NCBI GenBank assembly: GCA_963724195.1
Contig: CAVRTQ010000010.1
Span: 186,001-250,000 of the forward strand
Reading direction: 5' to 3'
Origin: Solirubrobacter sp963724195
Lineage (GTDB): Bacteria; Actinomycetota; Thermoleophilia; Solirubrobacterales; Solirubrobacteraceae
Length of the DNA stretch: 64,000 nt
Within the stretch, counting starts at the first letter, position 1. Each line of letters opens with the position of its first letter. Shown here piece after piece: positions 26,215-34,208 of the stretch. The notes beneath the pieces were generated by a model. The model had not been told where the DNA came from. It saw only the letters and a list, made by a program, of their open reading frames with translations, and did no database searches. The position numbers and the translations under genes are program-made.

Positions 26215-26666
26215 CGCTTCGTCTCCACTTTGCCGGGCGTGGTCGGCGCGACGACGCCCTCGGGCGTGGCCGGGTGCGGGTTCTGCAGCGTCGCCTTGAT
26301 CAGCTGTGCCTCCTCGATCGCCATCTGCGGGGTGGGCGGCGCGCCCTTCTTGAAGAAGCGCATGGCCAAGAAGGCCGCGAGACCGCCGAACACGAACAGG
26401 AAGCCCGAGACGATCAGATAGCCGAGCCACGGGTTGGTCCCGAGCACGTCGGCGATCAGCAATGCGAGGAAGTGCAGGAAGTAGATGAGGCCGGCGAGCA
26501 CGAAGATGCCTCCGGCGGCGCCCGCGGCGATGCCCTTGACCAGGCCGGAGACCTTCTCGGTCACCTCGGCCTTGGCCAGCGCGATCTCCTCGCGGACGAG
26601 CAGCTGGGCCTTCTCGGTGACGTCCGTGATCGCCTTCGCGAGCTCTGACGTCGTGTGATCAGCCAT
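26211..26666 (-). CDS. Phage-holin-like superfamily (DUF1469/Holin-X) membrane protein
   Basis: A 151-residue protein with an N-terminal amphipathic helix (LAKAITDVTEKAQLLVREEIALAKAEV), two membrane helices (about 47-70 and 82-105) and a soluble tail. This is the actinobacterial putative Actinobacterial Holin-X/DUF1469 type, which is chromosomal and found with DUF3618 genes, so it is not evidence of a prophage. Confidence 0.82.
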   Translation of the reverse strand: MADHTTSELAKAITDVTEKAQLLVREEIALAKAEVTEKVSGLVKGIAAGAAGGIFVLAGLIYFLHFLALLIADVLGTNPWLGYLIVSGFLFVFGGLAAFLAMRFFKKGAPPTPQMAIEEAQLIKATLQNPHPATPEGVVAPTTPGKVETKR

Positions 26667-27302
26667 CTAGTCGACCAGCCTCTTGAAGATGCGGGCGGCC
26701 AGGAACGTGCCGACGAAGACGATCCCCGCCAGCACCTCGGGACGTTCGAGCGGGCTGGTCTCGCCGGTGGCCCGTGCGCCGGTGACCGGCGGGCGGTACG
26801 CGCCCGCCGCCGACGCGGCCGCGGCCGGGTCGGTCTCCGAGCCCAGGCCCGGGCTCATCACGTTGGCGCCCGAGACGGTGGCGGGCCGCTCCTTGCCGGG
26901 CGTGGAGCTCTGCACCGCGAGCCGCTCGGCGTTGCCGGCCTGCTCGCGCGCCCTGCGCGCCTCAGCCTCGGCTCGCTGGGCCTCCTCGTGGGCCTTGCGC
27001 TCCTTGCGCTCCTGCTCCTCTTCCTTCTTCTCGGCGGCGGCGGTGGCGTCGTGCGCCTTGGCCGTCTCCTCTTCGGCGCGGCGTGCGTCGGTCTCGCGCA
27101 GCTCTGCACGTAGTTCGGCACCGCGGGCCTCGGCCTTGGCGCGCTCGGCCTGAGCCTGCGCCTCGCGGGCGGCCGCGGCCTCCTCAGCCTCTTTGGCCGT
27201 GGAGCCCGCGGCAGCGCTCCCGGCCTGCGCGGGCACGCCGGGCTGCTCGAGGTCCGGCGGGGCGTCCCATTCCTGGGTGCGATCGGGATCGTTCGAACTC
27301 AC
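26667..27302 (-). CDS. Coiled-coil protein with one C-terminal membrane helix
   Basis: A 211-residue protein of low complexity. Residues about 30-125 are an Ala/Glu/Arg-rich coiled coil, then a Pro/Ala/Gly linker, then a membrane helix at the very end (EVLAGIVFVGTFLAARIFKRLVD). It would place a long cytoplasmic or external coil at the membrane. The GTG start at 27302 overlaps the upstream stop. I recognise no named family. Confidence 0.6.
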   Translation of the reverse strand: MSSNDPDRTQEWDAPPDLEQPGVPAQAGSAAAGSTAKEAEEAAAAREAQAQAERAKAEARGAELRAELRETDARRAEEETAKAHDATAAAEKKEEEQERKERKAHEEAQRAEAEARRAREQAGNAERLAVQSSTPGKERPATVSGANVMSPGLGSETDPAAAASAAGAYRPPVTGARATGETSPLERPEVLAGIVFVGTFLAARIFKRLVD

Positions 27303-27436
27303 TCCGGCGGATCTTCCCCAAAGATGCGGCGGAAAACCACCGCGGCGGCGCGCGCCGTCACGATCGAGGCCAAAGCCCCGATGCCGGCGAGCAGGCCAGA
27401 CCAGGCCAGGCGCTTGACGAGATCGTTGTGGTCCAT
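27299..27436 (-). CDS. DUF4235-like small membrane protein
   Basis: A 45-residue protein with one or two short hydrophobic stretches (WSGLLAGIGALASIVTARAAAVVFRRIF) ending GEDPPE, as in DUF4235 proteins. It is the first gene of the four-gene small-membrane-protein operon and lies 11 bp after the TetR stop on the same strand. Confidence 0.6.
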   Translation of the reverse strand: MDHNDLVKRLAWSGLLAGIGALASIVTARAAAVVFRRIFGEDPPE

Positions 27437-27447
27437 AGCGGCGGAGT

Positions 27448-28044
27448 CTATGCGGCGAGTCCACCGCAGATGGTCTGGACGATGTGGGCCTTCGCGCTGT
27501 CGTACGCGTCCTCCCCCTCGTCCAGCAGCCCGAAGATCCAGCCGGTGAGCACCTGCTCGATGGCGCCGTAGAAGGACATCACGGCGAATTCGGCCGGGAT
27601 CTCGGAGCGGAACTCTCCGCTCTGCTGCGCCTTCTCGACCACCCCGCGGATCAATGCGTACGCCTCGTCGATCTTGTGGATGTGCACCGCGCCGAACGAG
27701 TTCGCGGCCCGCGTGACCTCGACGATGATCACCTTCATCAGGTCGGGATCGTGACGGTAGGAGTCGATGATGAAGCCCGCGATCTGATGAAGTTTTTCCT
27801 CTGCCGGCAGATCCGTCGCGTCCGTGTGACGGATCGCCTCGAGCAGGACCTCCCAGCGCTCCAGGAAGAGCGTGTCCAGCACCTGGTCCTTGGACTTGAA
27901 GTAGTGGTAGACGAGCCCGTAGGCCACGCCCGCCTCGTCCGCGATGTCCGACACGCGGCACTTGTGGAACCCGTCGCGCGCGAACACGCGCACCGCGGCG
28001 TCGAGGATGATCCGCCGCTTGTCGACGGGCGCTGCCTTCGTCAT
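27448..28044 (-). CDS. TetR family transcriptional regulator
   Basis: A 198-residue TetR regulator. The helix-turn-helix is at about 10-56 (RIILDAAVRVFARDGFHKCRVSDIADEAGVAYGLVYHYFKSKDQVL). The ligand domain resembles the FadR-like group that controls fatty-acid metabolism; this is a weak inference. It follows the nitrilase-like gene without any gap and may regulate it and the membrane-protein operon downstream. Confidence 0.88.
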   Translation of the reverse strand: MTKAAPVDKRRIILDAAVRVFARDGFHKCRVSDIADEAGVAYGLVYHYFKSKDQVLDTLFLERWEVLLEAIRHTDATDLPAEEKLHQIAGFIIDSYRHDPDLMKVIIVEVTRAANSFGAVHIHKIDEAYALIRGVVEKAQQSGEFRSEIPAEFAVMSFYGAIEQVLTGWIFGLLDEGEDAYDSAKAHIVQTICGGLAA

Positions 28045-28869
28045 CTACGCGGGAACCTCGTCCGGCCACACGTAGGCCGCCGGGCGCCGGTTGGCCAGTG
28101 ACGGCAGCGTGCGGCGGATCTCCGCCTGGCGTTCGAGGTCCAGGTCGGCGACGATGAACGTCTCCGTGTCCGGGGCCGTCGCGAGCACGACGCCCCACGG
28201 GTCCACGATCATCGAGCGCCCGCCGGAGCGGATGCCGGGCGCGTGCTCGCCGACCTGGTTGGCGGCGACGACGAACGCCTGGCCCTCGATCGCGCGGGCG
28301 CGCAGCAGGATCTCCCAGTGGTCGCGCGTCGTGGCGAACGTGAACGCGGCCGGGACGGCGATGACCTCCGCGCCCTTGACCGCGAGGATCCGGTACAGCT
28401 CGGGGAAGCGCACGTCGTAACAGATGGACAAGCCGAGCTTCGTCCCGCCCGCGGTCTCCGAAGTGACGATCTCCTCGCCCGGCGCCTCGTGCGCGGACTC
28501 CTTGTAGACGCGCCCGCCGACCTCGACGTCGAACATGTGGATCTTGCGGTAGGTGGCGTGGACCTCGCCGTCCGGGCCGACGTGCAGCGACGTGTTGCTG
28601 TGGCGCGCTTCGCCCTGCTCGGTGAACGAGCCGGCGATGAGGTCGATCGAGAGCTCGCGCGCGATGGCGCGCGCCCACTGCGCGACGGCGCCGTCGAGCG
28701 GCTCAGCCGCGGCGATCGTCTGCTCCGGCGTGCCCAGCGCGGGCCACTTCTCGGGGAGCACGACGAGCTCCGCCCCGGCCTGCGCGGCCGCCCGTGTCAA
28801 GCGGTCGGCAGTTTCGAGATTGCGGTCGCGGTCAGGGGTGGACTGCAACTGGACGGCGGCGGCACGCAA
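28045..28869 (-). CDS. Carbon-nitrogen hydrolase (nitrilase/omega-amidase superfamily)
   Basis: A 274-residue amidohydrolase with the Glu-Lys-Cys catalytic triad: Glu in VVLPEKWP, Lys in TYRKIHMFDVE and Cys in SICYDVRFPELYR. The pattern is closest to the omega-amidase/Nit1-like branch (deaminated glutathione or ketoglutaramate amidase). The TTG at 28869 was chosen because AAGGAG lies 6 bp upstream and similarity starts there; a longer frame from 28914 exists. Confidence 0.87.
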   Translation of the reverse strand: MRAAAVQLQSTPDRDRNLETADRLTRAAAQAGAELVVLPEKWPALGTPEQTIAAAEPLDGAVAQWARAIARELSIDLIAGSFTEQGEARHSNTSLHVGPDGEVHATYRKIHMFDVEVGGRVYKESAHEAPGEEIVTSETAGGTKLGLSICYDVRFPELYRILAVKGAEVIAVPAAFTFATTRDHWEILLRARAIEGQAFVVAANQVGEHAPGIRSGGRSMIVDPWGVVLATAPDTETFIVADLDLERQAEIRRTLPSLANRRPAAYVWPDEVPA

Positions 28870-28928
28870 CGGATTCTCCTTGGTGACTAACGAGTCAATC
28901 CGGCCGCGGAGCATATCGTGTGAACGCG

Positions 28929-29559
28929 ATGCCGCTCCGCAAATCCTGGCGCTGGATCGGGGCCTTCGGGCCCGACGTGATGCTGTGCGTCGCCCATGCC
29001 CGCGTCGGCGTGCTGCGCCGCTCGTGGTGGGCGGTGTGGGACGGCACGCAACTGCACGAGGGCACGCGCGCCCCGTTCGAACTCACGCTGGAGGCAGGCG
29101 AGCCGATCGAGGCCACCACCGGCCCGGCCTGGACGCGCAAGACGCCGCTGCGCGTACGCGGGACCGTGCTGGGCCGTGAGATCGACCTGCCGGGCCTGCT
29201 CGACGAGTCCCACGGCCGCCACGCCCGGCGGACGTCGTGGCTGTGGTCGGCCGGGGCCGGGCGTGACCGTGGACGGCGTCCCGGTGACCTGGAACCTCGT
29301 CGCAGGCATGCACCCCGGCGAGAACACCGTGTGGGTGGACGGCACGCCGCACCGTGTGGATCCGCCACCGTTCGACGGGATCGCCGGCGTCGGCGACCTG
29401 CGCTTCACGGCGCTCGCCACCCGCGCGAAGCAGGAGAACTACCTGGTCATCGCCTCCGACTACGAGCAGCCGTTCGGCACGTTCACCGGCACGCTGCCGA
29501 CCGGCGAGACGTTGCGGGCGGGCCACGGCGTGATGGAGCGCCACGAGGCGAAGTGGTGA
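28929..29559 (+). CDS. DUF2804 family protein, frameshifted
   Basis: About 210 residues matching the core of DUF2804 proteins: SWRWIGAFGPDVMLCVAHARVG at the start, GHARRTSWLWSAG in the middle and QPFGTFTGTLPTGETLRAGHGVMERHEAKW at the end. These are lipocalin/AttH-like beta-barrel proteins of unknown function. The frame breaks near 29265; restoring CG in GGGCGTGACC gives WSAGAGRVTVDG. It is shorter at the N-terminus than many relatives. Divergent from the nitrilase-like gene. Confidence 0.7.
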
Positions 29560-29566
29560 CGCGCGC

Positions 29567-29595
29567 AACCTAAAGGTGCCTGGCACCTTTAGGTT
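29567..29595. repeat. Palindromic repeat, TTTAG-flanked family, copy 4 (perfect 14-bp arms)
   Basis: The longest member: arms AACCTAAAGGTGCC and GGCACCTTTAGGTT around one T, perfectly complementary. It lies 7 bp after the DUF2804 stop and 15 bp before the permease start. It shows that the flank AACCTAAAG/CTTTAGGTT belongs to the palindrome. Confidence 0.8.
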
Positions 29596-29610
29596 CGCCG
29601 CGGGGCGCGC

Positions 29611-30789
29611 GTGATCACCGCTGCGGTGGCGCTCGTCGCCGCCATCGCCGCCGCGATCGGGCGGCGTGCGCCGGAGGCCGTCGTCGCGCTGGTCGGCGCC
29701 GCCGTGCTGATCGTCTTCGGCGTGCTCGCGCCGGACGACGCGGTCGACGAGGCGAAGGCGATCGGGCCGACGCTCGTCGTGCTCGCGTCGCTGCTCGTGC
29801 TCGGCGACGGGTGCGAGCGCGCGGGACTGTTCGACGCGCTCGCGGCGCGGATGGCCGTCCGTGCTCGCGGCACCGGGCCGCGGCTGCTCGCGTACGTGTT
29901 CGGCGCGGCCGTCGCGGTGACCGCGGTGCTCGGACTGGACGCGACCGTCGTGCTGCTCACGCCCGCCGCGTTCGCCGCCGCGGCCAAGGCGCGGCTCGCG
30001 AGCCGCCCGCACGTCTACGCCACCTCGCACCTCGCGAACAGCGCATCGCTGCTGCTCCCGGTCTCCAACCTCACGAACCTGCTCGCGTTCAGCGCCACGG
30101 GCCTCTCGTTCGCGGGCTTCGCCGCGCACATGGCGCTGCCGACCGCGGTCGCCGTCGCGATCGAGTGGATCGTCATCCGGCGCGTGTTCAGGACCGTGCT
30201 CGAAGCGCCCGGGCGGACACCGAGGACCGACCTCCCGCCGCTCCCGAAGCGCCCGCTGATCATCCTCGCGCTCACGCTCGCCGGGTTCGTCGCCGCCGGG
30301 CCGCTGAACATCGACGTCGCGTGGCCCGCCGCCATCGGCGCGCTGCTGATGGTCCCGCGCCCCAAGGCCATCGACGTGCCACTGCTCGCGTTCGTGCTCG
30401 GCCTGAGCCTGATCGTCCGGGCACTCGCCGACGCGGGCCTCGCCGACATCGTCGCCGACATCCTCCCGAGCGGCAGCGGCCTGCTCGCGCTGCTCGGCGC
30501 CACGTTCCTCGCCGCCGCGCTCGCGAACGCGCTCAACAACGTCCCGGCGCTGCTCGTCCTGCTGCCCGCGGCGGCCCTGGCCGGCCCGCACACCGTGCTC
30601 GCGGTGCTGATCGGCGTCAACGCCGGCCCGAACCTCACGTACACCGGATCGCTCGCCACCCTGCTGTGGCGGCGCGTGCTCCGAGAGCGCGGCGAAGAGG
30701 TCGGCCATCGCGAGTTCCACGTGCTCGGCGCGCTGTCGGTCCCGCCGATCCTGATCCTCGGTACGGTCGCCCTATGGCTGACGACGTGA
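29611..30789 (+). CDS. SLC13/ArsB-type permease
   Basis: A 392-residue ion-transporter-superfamily protein with about 11 membrane segments in two repeats. LDATVVLLTPAAFAAA and SASLLLPVSNLTNLLAF in the first half, and ANALNNVPALLVLLP and NAGPNLTYTGSLATLLW in the second, match ArsB/NhaD/CitM transporters. The anion could be arsenite or a carboxylate; no arsR or arsC is nearby. GTG start. The 3' end overlaps the USP-like gene by 16 bp. Confidence 0.82.
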   Translation: MITAAVALVAAIAAAIGRRAPEAVVALVGAAVLIVFGVLAPDDAVDEAKAIGPTLVVLASLLVLGDGCERAGLFDALAARMAVRARGTGPRLLAYVFGAAVAVTAVLGLDATVVLLTPAAFAAAAKARLASRPHVYATSHLANSASLLLPVSNLTNLLAFSATGLSFAGFAAHMALPTAVAVAIEWIVIRRVFRTVLEAPGRTPRTDLPPLPKRPLIILALTLAGFVAAGPLNIDVAWPAAIGALLMVPRPKAIDVPLLAFVLGLSLIVRALADAGLADIVADILPSGSGLLALLGATFLAAALANALNNVPALLVLLPAAALAGPHTVLAVLIGVNAGPNLTYTGSLATLLWRRVLRERGEEVGHREFHVLGALSVPPILILGTVALWLTT

Positions 30790-31253
30790 GGGTGCTCGCG
30801 TGGATCACCGAAGGCGGCTGGGAGGCCGTCGTCGACGCGGTCGCGAAGCTGCAGGCGAGCAGCGTCACGCTCCTGCACGTCGACACGGTCGACGTGCCCG
30901 GCCGCGGCCATCGCCATGAGCAGGTGATGCAGCGCATGCACGCACTCGCCGGTGAGGCGGCCCAGGCCCTGCTCGAGGACGCGGAGGAACGGCTCGGCCG
31001 CCCCACGGAGAAGGTCGCCGAGACCGGCGTGGCCGAGACGATCGTCTACGAGCACGCCCACGCGCACGACGTGCTCGTGCTCGCACGTGACGGACGTCAC
31101 AGCGGCCCCCACTCGATCGGGCATGATCAGCGCTGGGTGATCGACCACGCCCCGTGCGCCGTCCTGCTCGCCTGGAGCGAGGGAGCGCCGGATGACGAGG
31201 CGCCGCCGCCCAAGCCCAAGCCGAAGCCCAAGCCGAAAGCGAAGCCGCTATGA
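30774..31253 (+). CDS. Universal-stress-protein-like (UspA fold) protein
   Basis: A 159-residue single UspA-like domain: VLAWITEGGWEAVVDAVAKL, LLHVDTVD and the C-terminal VIDHAPCAVLLAW, where USP proteins usually have an ATP-loop G-x2-G-x9-G. That loop is degenerate here (DGRHSGPHSIG). The tail is a repeat of Pro-Lys (KPKPKPKPK). Its TGA overlaps an ATG of the next open frame (ATGA), at the edge of the mini-hairpin element. Confidence 0.7.
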   Translation: MADDVRVLAWITEGGWEAVVDAVAKLQASSVTLLHVDTVDVPGRGHRHEQVMQRMHALAGEAAQALLEDAEERLGRPTEKVAETGVAETIVYEHAHAHDVLVLARDGRHSGPHSIGHDQRWVIDHAPCAVLLAWSEGAPDDEAPPPKPKPKPKPKAKPL

Positions 31254-31328
31254 AGATCCGCGAAGCGATCTTCCAGCCGAACCGGTCACGTACCGGCGAA
31301 GCCGGTCACGAACGGGAAGCGCCTATGA
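31248..31328. repeat. GCGAAGC mini-hairpin element, copy A, with CTATGA direct repeats
   Basis: CTATGA at 31248-31253 and again at 31323-31328 flank a 69-bp element, giving a 75-bp (25-codon) duplication-plus-insert. The element starts with AGATCCGCGAAGCGATCT, a hairpin with a GCGAAGC core, and later has ACCGGC-GAA-GCCGGT at 31292-31306. The first 18 bp and the core CCGGCGAAGCCGG recur at 61511-61559. It sits exactly at the junction of the USP-like and P450 genes. Confidence 0.75.
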
Positions 31329-32625
31329 GCCTTCCCCCCGGTCCGCCGCGCCCCCATCTCGCGCAGACGATCGGCTGGCTCACGCGCCCCGGCCCGTACT
31401 CGCGCCGCATGCGCGACCGCTACGGCGACGTCTTCACCATCCACGTCGAGCAGCGCGCGCCGTGGGTGATGCTCGGCCATCCCGACCACGTCAAGCAGGT
31501 CTTCACCGGCGACCCGAACGTCCTGCACGCGGGCGAGGGCAACAACATCCTCAAGCCGCTGCTCGGCGCGCGCAGCGTGCTGCTGCTCGACGGCAAGGAG
31601 CACATGCAGCACCGCAAGGCGTTGCTGCCGCCGTTCCACGGCGAGCGCATGCAGGCCTACGGCGACATGATCCGCGCGATCGCGCAGGAGGAGGTCGCGA
31701 GGCTGGCCGGTCGGCACGCCACTCGCCACCCGCCTGCGCACGCAGGAGCTGACGCTCGAGATCATCATGCGCGCCGTCTTCGGCTCCCGCGACGAACGCC
31801 TGCGCGAGGCGCTGCACGGCGCTGCTCGAGTTCGTCGGCCGGACCAGCATGCTCGTGCTCTCCGTGATGGGCGGCCAGCGCGCGAACAAGGCCGTCTTCG
31901 ACCGCGTCCGCGTGCCGGTCGACGCGCTGCTCGGCGAGCTGATCACCGCCCGCCGCGCCGACCCGGACCTCGAGGAGCACGCCGACATCCTCTCGATGCT
32001 GCTGGCCGGCACCGACATGGACGACGCGACGCTCAAGGACGAGCTGCTGACGTTGCTCGTCGCCGGCCACGAGACCACGGCCACGGCGCTCGCGTGGGCG
32101 CTCGAGCGGCTCGCCCGGCATCCGGGCGCGTGGGAGCGACTGCGCGAGGGACGACGACGACTACCTCGACGCCGTGTGCAAGGAGACGCTGCGGCTGCGG
32201 CCCGTGCTGCCGGGCGTCATCCGCATGCTCAAGGCCCCGTACGAGATCGCGGGCTACGAGCTGCCCGCGGGCGATCGCCGTCGTGCCGTCGATCCACCTC
32301 ATCCACACCCGCGCGGACGTCTATCCGGACCCGCTCGCGTTCCGGCCGGAGCGCTTCCTGGAGAAGCCGGCCGGCACCTACACGTGGATCCCGTTCGGCG
32401 GCGGCGTGCGCCGCTGCCTCGGCGCGACCTTCGCGCTGTATCGAGATGAAGTGGGTGCTGCGCGCGATCGCCGACGCGGTCGTGGAGCTGCAGCCGGGGT
32501 CGCCGCACGCCGAGGACACCAAGCACCGCTCGATCACGCTCGCGCCGAAGGCCGACGGCCGCGTCATCGTGGCGCGACGAACAGCGCCTGTGCGCCGCGC
32601 GCAACCGGTCCCGTCCGGTCGCTGA
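31325..32625 (+). CDS. Cytochrome P450, five frameshifts
   Basis: A full-length bacterial P450 can be assembled across three frames: substrate-side N-terminus PGPPRPHLAQTIGWL, I-helix AGHETTATALAW, K-helix KETLRL, PERF, and the heme loop FGGGVRRCLGA with the thiolate Cys. Breaks lie near 31708, 31821, 32150, 32268 and 32436; each is repaired by one CG/GC (for example PAGAIAVVP and REGDDDDYLD). It is monooxygenase-like with an unknown substrate. The ATG at 31325 fits the family; an in-frame ATG at 31250 would add 25 repeat-coded residues. The 3' end overlaps the convergent thioesterase by 62 bp. Confidence 0.8.
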
Positions 32626-33319
32626 GCACGGAGCTCGCCAGCCCCGCGCCGCCCTCGGCGAGCTGCGTCTGCGCGTCCAGCAGCACCCACTCGCCGACCG
32701 GCTCGCGCACGAAGTGCACGGTCAGGTCGGTGTTGATGAACAGGTAGCGCCCCCAGTCGAGCACGTTGGAGACACCGTTGCCGGAGTCCGCCACCACGAG
32801 CACCCGCTGCCGCGGCGACGGTTCCTCGCCCTCCACCAGCGGGATCCGCATGCGCGTCCACACGGCTGCGGGCCCGCGGTCCAGCCAGCCGCCGCGCGCC
32901 CAGCGCCACTCGACCGCATGGGCGTAGCCGAACGCCTCGCCGAGCTGCCGCGGTGGCACGTCCTCGGCCTCCGGCAGCGCGACCGGCTCGCCCGTCTCCG
33001 TGCCGACGGGTGACGGCCGCACACGCCACGCCCGCGCGCGCAGCACGTCGCGCCCATCGGCGCTGAGCGTGGCCGCGAGCAGCTCGACGGACCGCCCGGG
33101 CCGTTCGACCGCGGTGGAGACGACCAGCTCGCCGATCGGCACCGGCCCGAGGATCTCGACCGTGATCCGCGCGATCACCAGGTCCGAGGCCATCCGCTCG
33201 AGCTCGCGCATCAGCAGCGCCGAAGGCGGCCCGGCGTGCTGGTGCTTCGGGTCCCACGGCCCGCTCGTGCGCTCGGTGGCCTGGAAGCGCCCGTCGCCCA
33301 GCTCGACGTAGAAGCTCAC
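32564..33319 (-). CDS. Acyl-CoA thioesterase family protein (double hotdog, TesB-like)
   Basis: A 251-residue protein with two hotdog halves. The N-terminal half has TSGPWDPKHQHAGPPSALLMRELER, where the HAGPPSALL stretch is the usual substrate-lid motif of TesB-like acyl-CoA thioesterases. The C-terminal half has NVLDWGRYLFINTDLTVHFVREPVGEWVLLDA. It probably hydrolyses medium or branched acyl-CoA. The GTG start overlaps the BKACE stop (GTGA), so it belongs to the acyl-CoA operon. Confidence 0.85.
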   Translation of the reverse strand: MSFYVELGDGRFQATERTSGPWDPKHQHAGPPSALLMRELERMASDLVIARITVEILGPVPIGELVVSTAVERPGRSVELLAATLSADGRDVLRARAWRVRPSPVGTETGEPVALPEAEDVPPRQLGEAFGYAHAVEWRWARGGWLDRGPAAVWTRMRIPLVEGEEPSPRQRVLVVADSGNGVSNVLDWGRYLFINTDLTVHFVREPVGEWVLLDAQTQLAEGGAGLASSVLSDRTGPVARGAQALFVAPR

Positions 33320-34175
33320 GACAGCCCCAGCAGCTCCCGCGCCTCGTCGACCGTCGCGAGCCGCCGGCCGGCATCGCCCGCCATCCGCGCGCCCCGCGCG
33401 ACCAGATCGCCGTTCGAGCGCGCCATCTCCCCGTCGGGCAGGTAGAAGTTGTCCTCCAGCCCGACGCGGATGTTCCCGCCCAGCGAGAGCGCCGCCGCGA
33501 GCAGGCCCCACTGCGCGCGGGAGATGCCGATCACGCCCCACTGGTGCGGGACGTCCGGCACCTGCTCGGCCATGTGGGCGACGTTGCGCGCCGTCGGCCG
33601 GATGCCGCCGGTCACGCCCATCACGAACGACACCTGCAGCGGCGGCTTCAGCGCGCCCATGTCCAAGCAGCGGGTCGAGCGACGCGACGTGCCCGGAGTC
33701 GAAGCACTCGTGCTCGGGCCGGATGCCGTGCTCGACCATCGTCGCCCAGCAGCGCGCCGATCGTGTCGAACGAGTTCTCGAACACGGCCTTGAAGACGAA
33801 GTCCTTGCGCCGCGCCGAGTACTTGGCGTAGTTCATCGAGCCCATGTTCAGCGCGCCCACCTCGGGCCGCAGCTCGCGCAGATACGCCTGGCGCGTCTCG
33901 ATCGGCACGCCCAGCGCGCCCGTCGAGTAGTTGATGATCAGCTCCCGGCCGACCTCGGCGCGAATCGCGTCGGTGATCGCCCGGAAGTCCTCGATCGCAT
34001 ACGACGGCGTCCCGTCCGGCGTGCGCGCGTGGATGTGGACCATCACGCCACCCTCGTCGGCGATCCGCCGGGCCTCGGCCGCGTACTCGGCCGGCGTGTA
34101 CGGGATCGCGGGACACTGGTCACGCGAGGCCAGGGCGCCGGAGATGGCGCACGTCAGGATCACGGGAGAGTCCAC
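33316..34175 (-). CDS. 3-keto-5-aminohexanoate cleavage family protein (BKACE, DUF849), frameshifted twice
   Basis: A beta-keto acid cleavage enzyme: with acetyl-CoA it splits a beta-keto acid into acetoacetate and a new CoA ester. The Zn-binding MVHIHART is near residue 46, and the late SFVMGVTGGIRPT, GGNIRVGLEDNFYL and NGDLVARG motifs are conserved. Breaks near 33742 and 33665 are repaired by CG/GC, giving GALLGATMVEHGIRPE and DPLRLDMGALKPP. The acyl substrate is unknown; the operon with a thioesterase points to CoA-ester degradation. Confidence 0.85.
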
Positions 34176-34208
34176 CCCGGTAGGACTATCGGAACGAGCC
34201 GTGACGCG

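Noticed and set aside
26211..26666. Prophage remnant, from the holin-like gene
   Set aside because: No phage structural, integrase or lysis genes are nearby; this holin-like family is a normal chromosomal partner of DUF3618 and DUF4235 genes.
29567..29595. CRISPR repeat
   Set aside because: The palindromes are dispersed singly through the window with no regular spacers and no cas genes.
29812..31252. A second arsenic or anion transport gene in the alternative frame of the permease
   Set aside because: It is a shifted-frame shadow upstream of the USP-like gene, rich in Arg and Ala and with no membrane segments.
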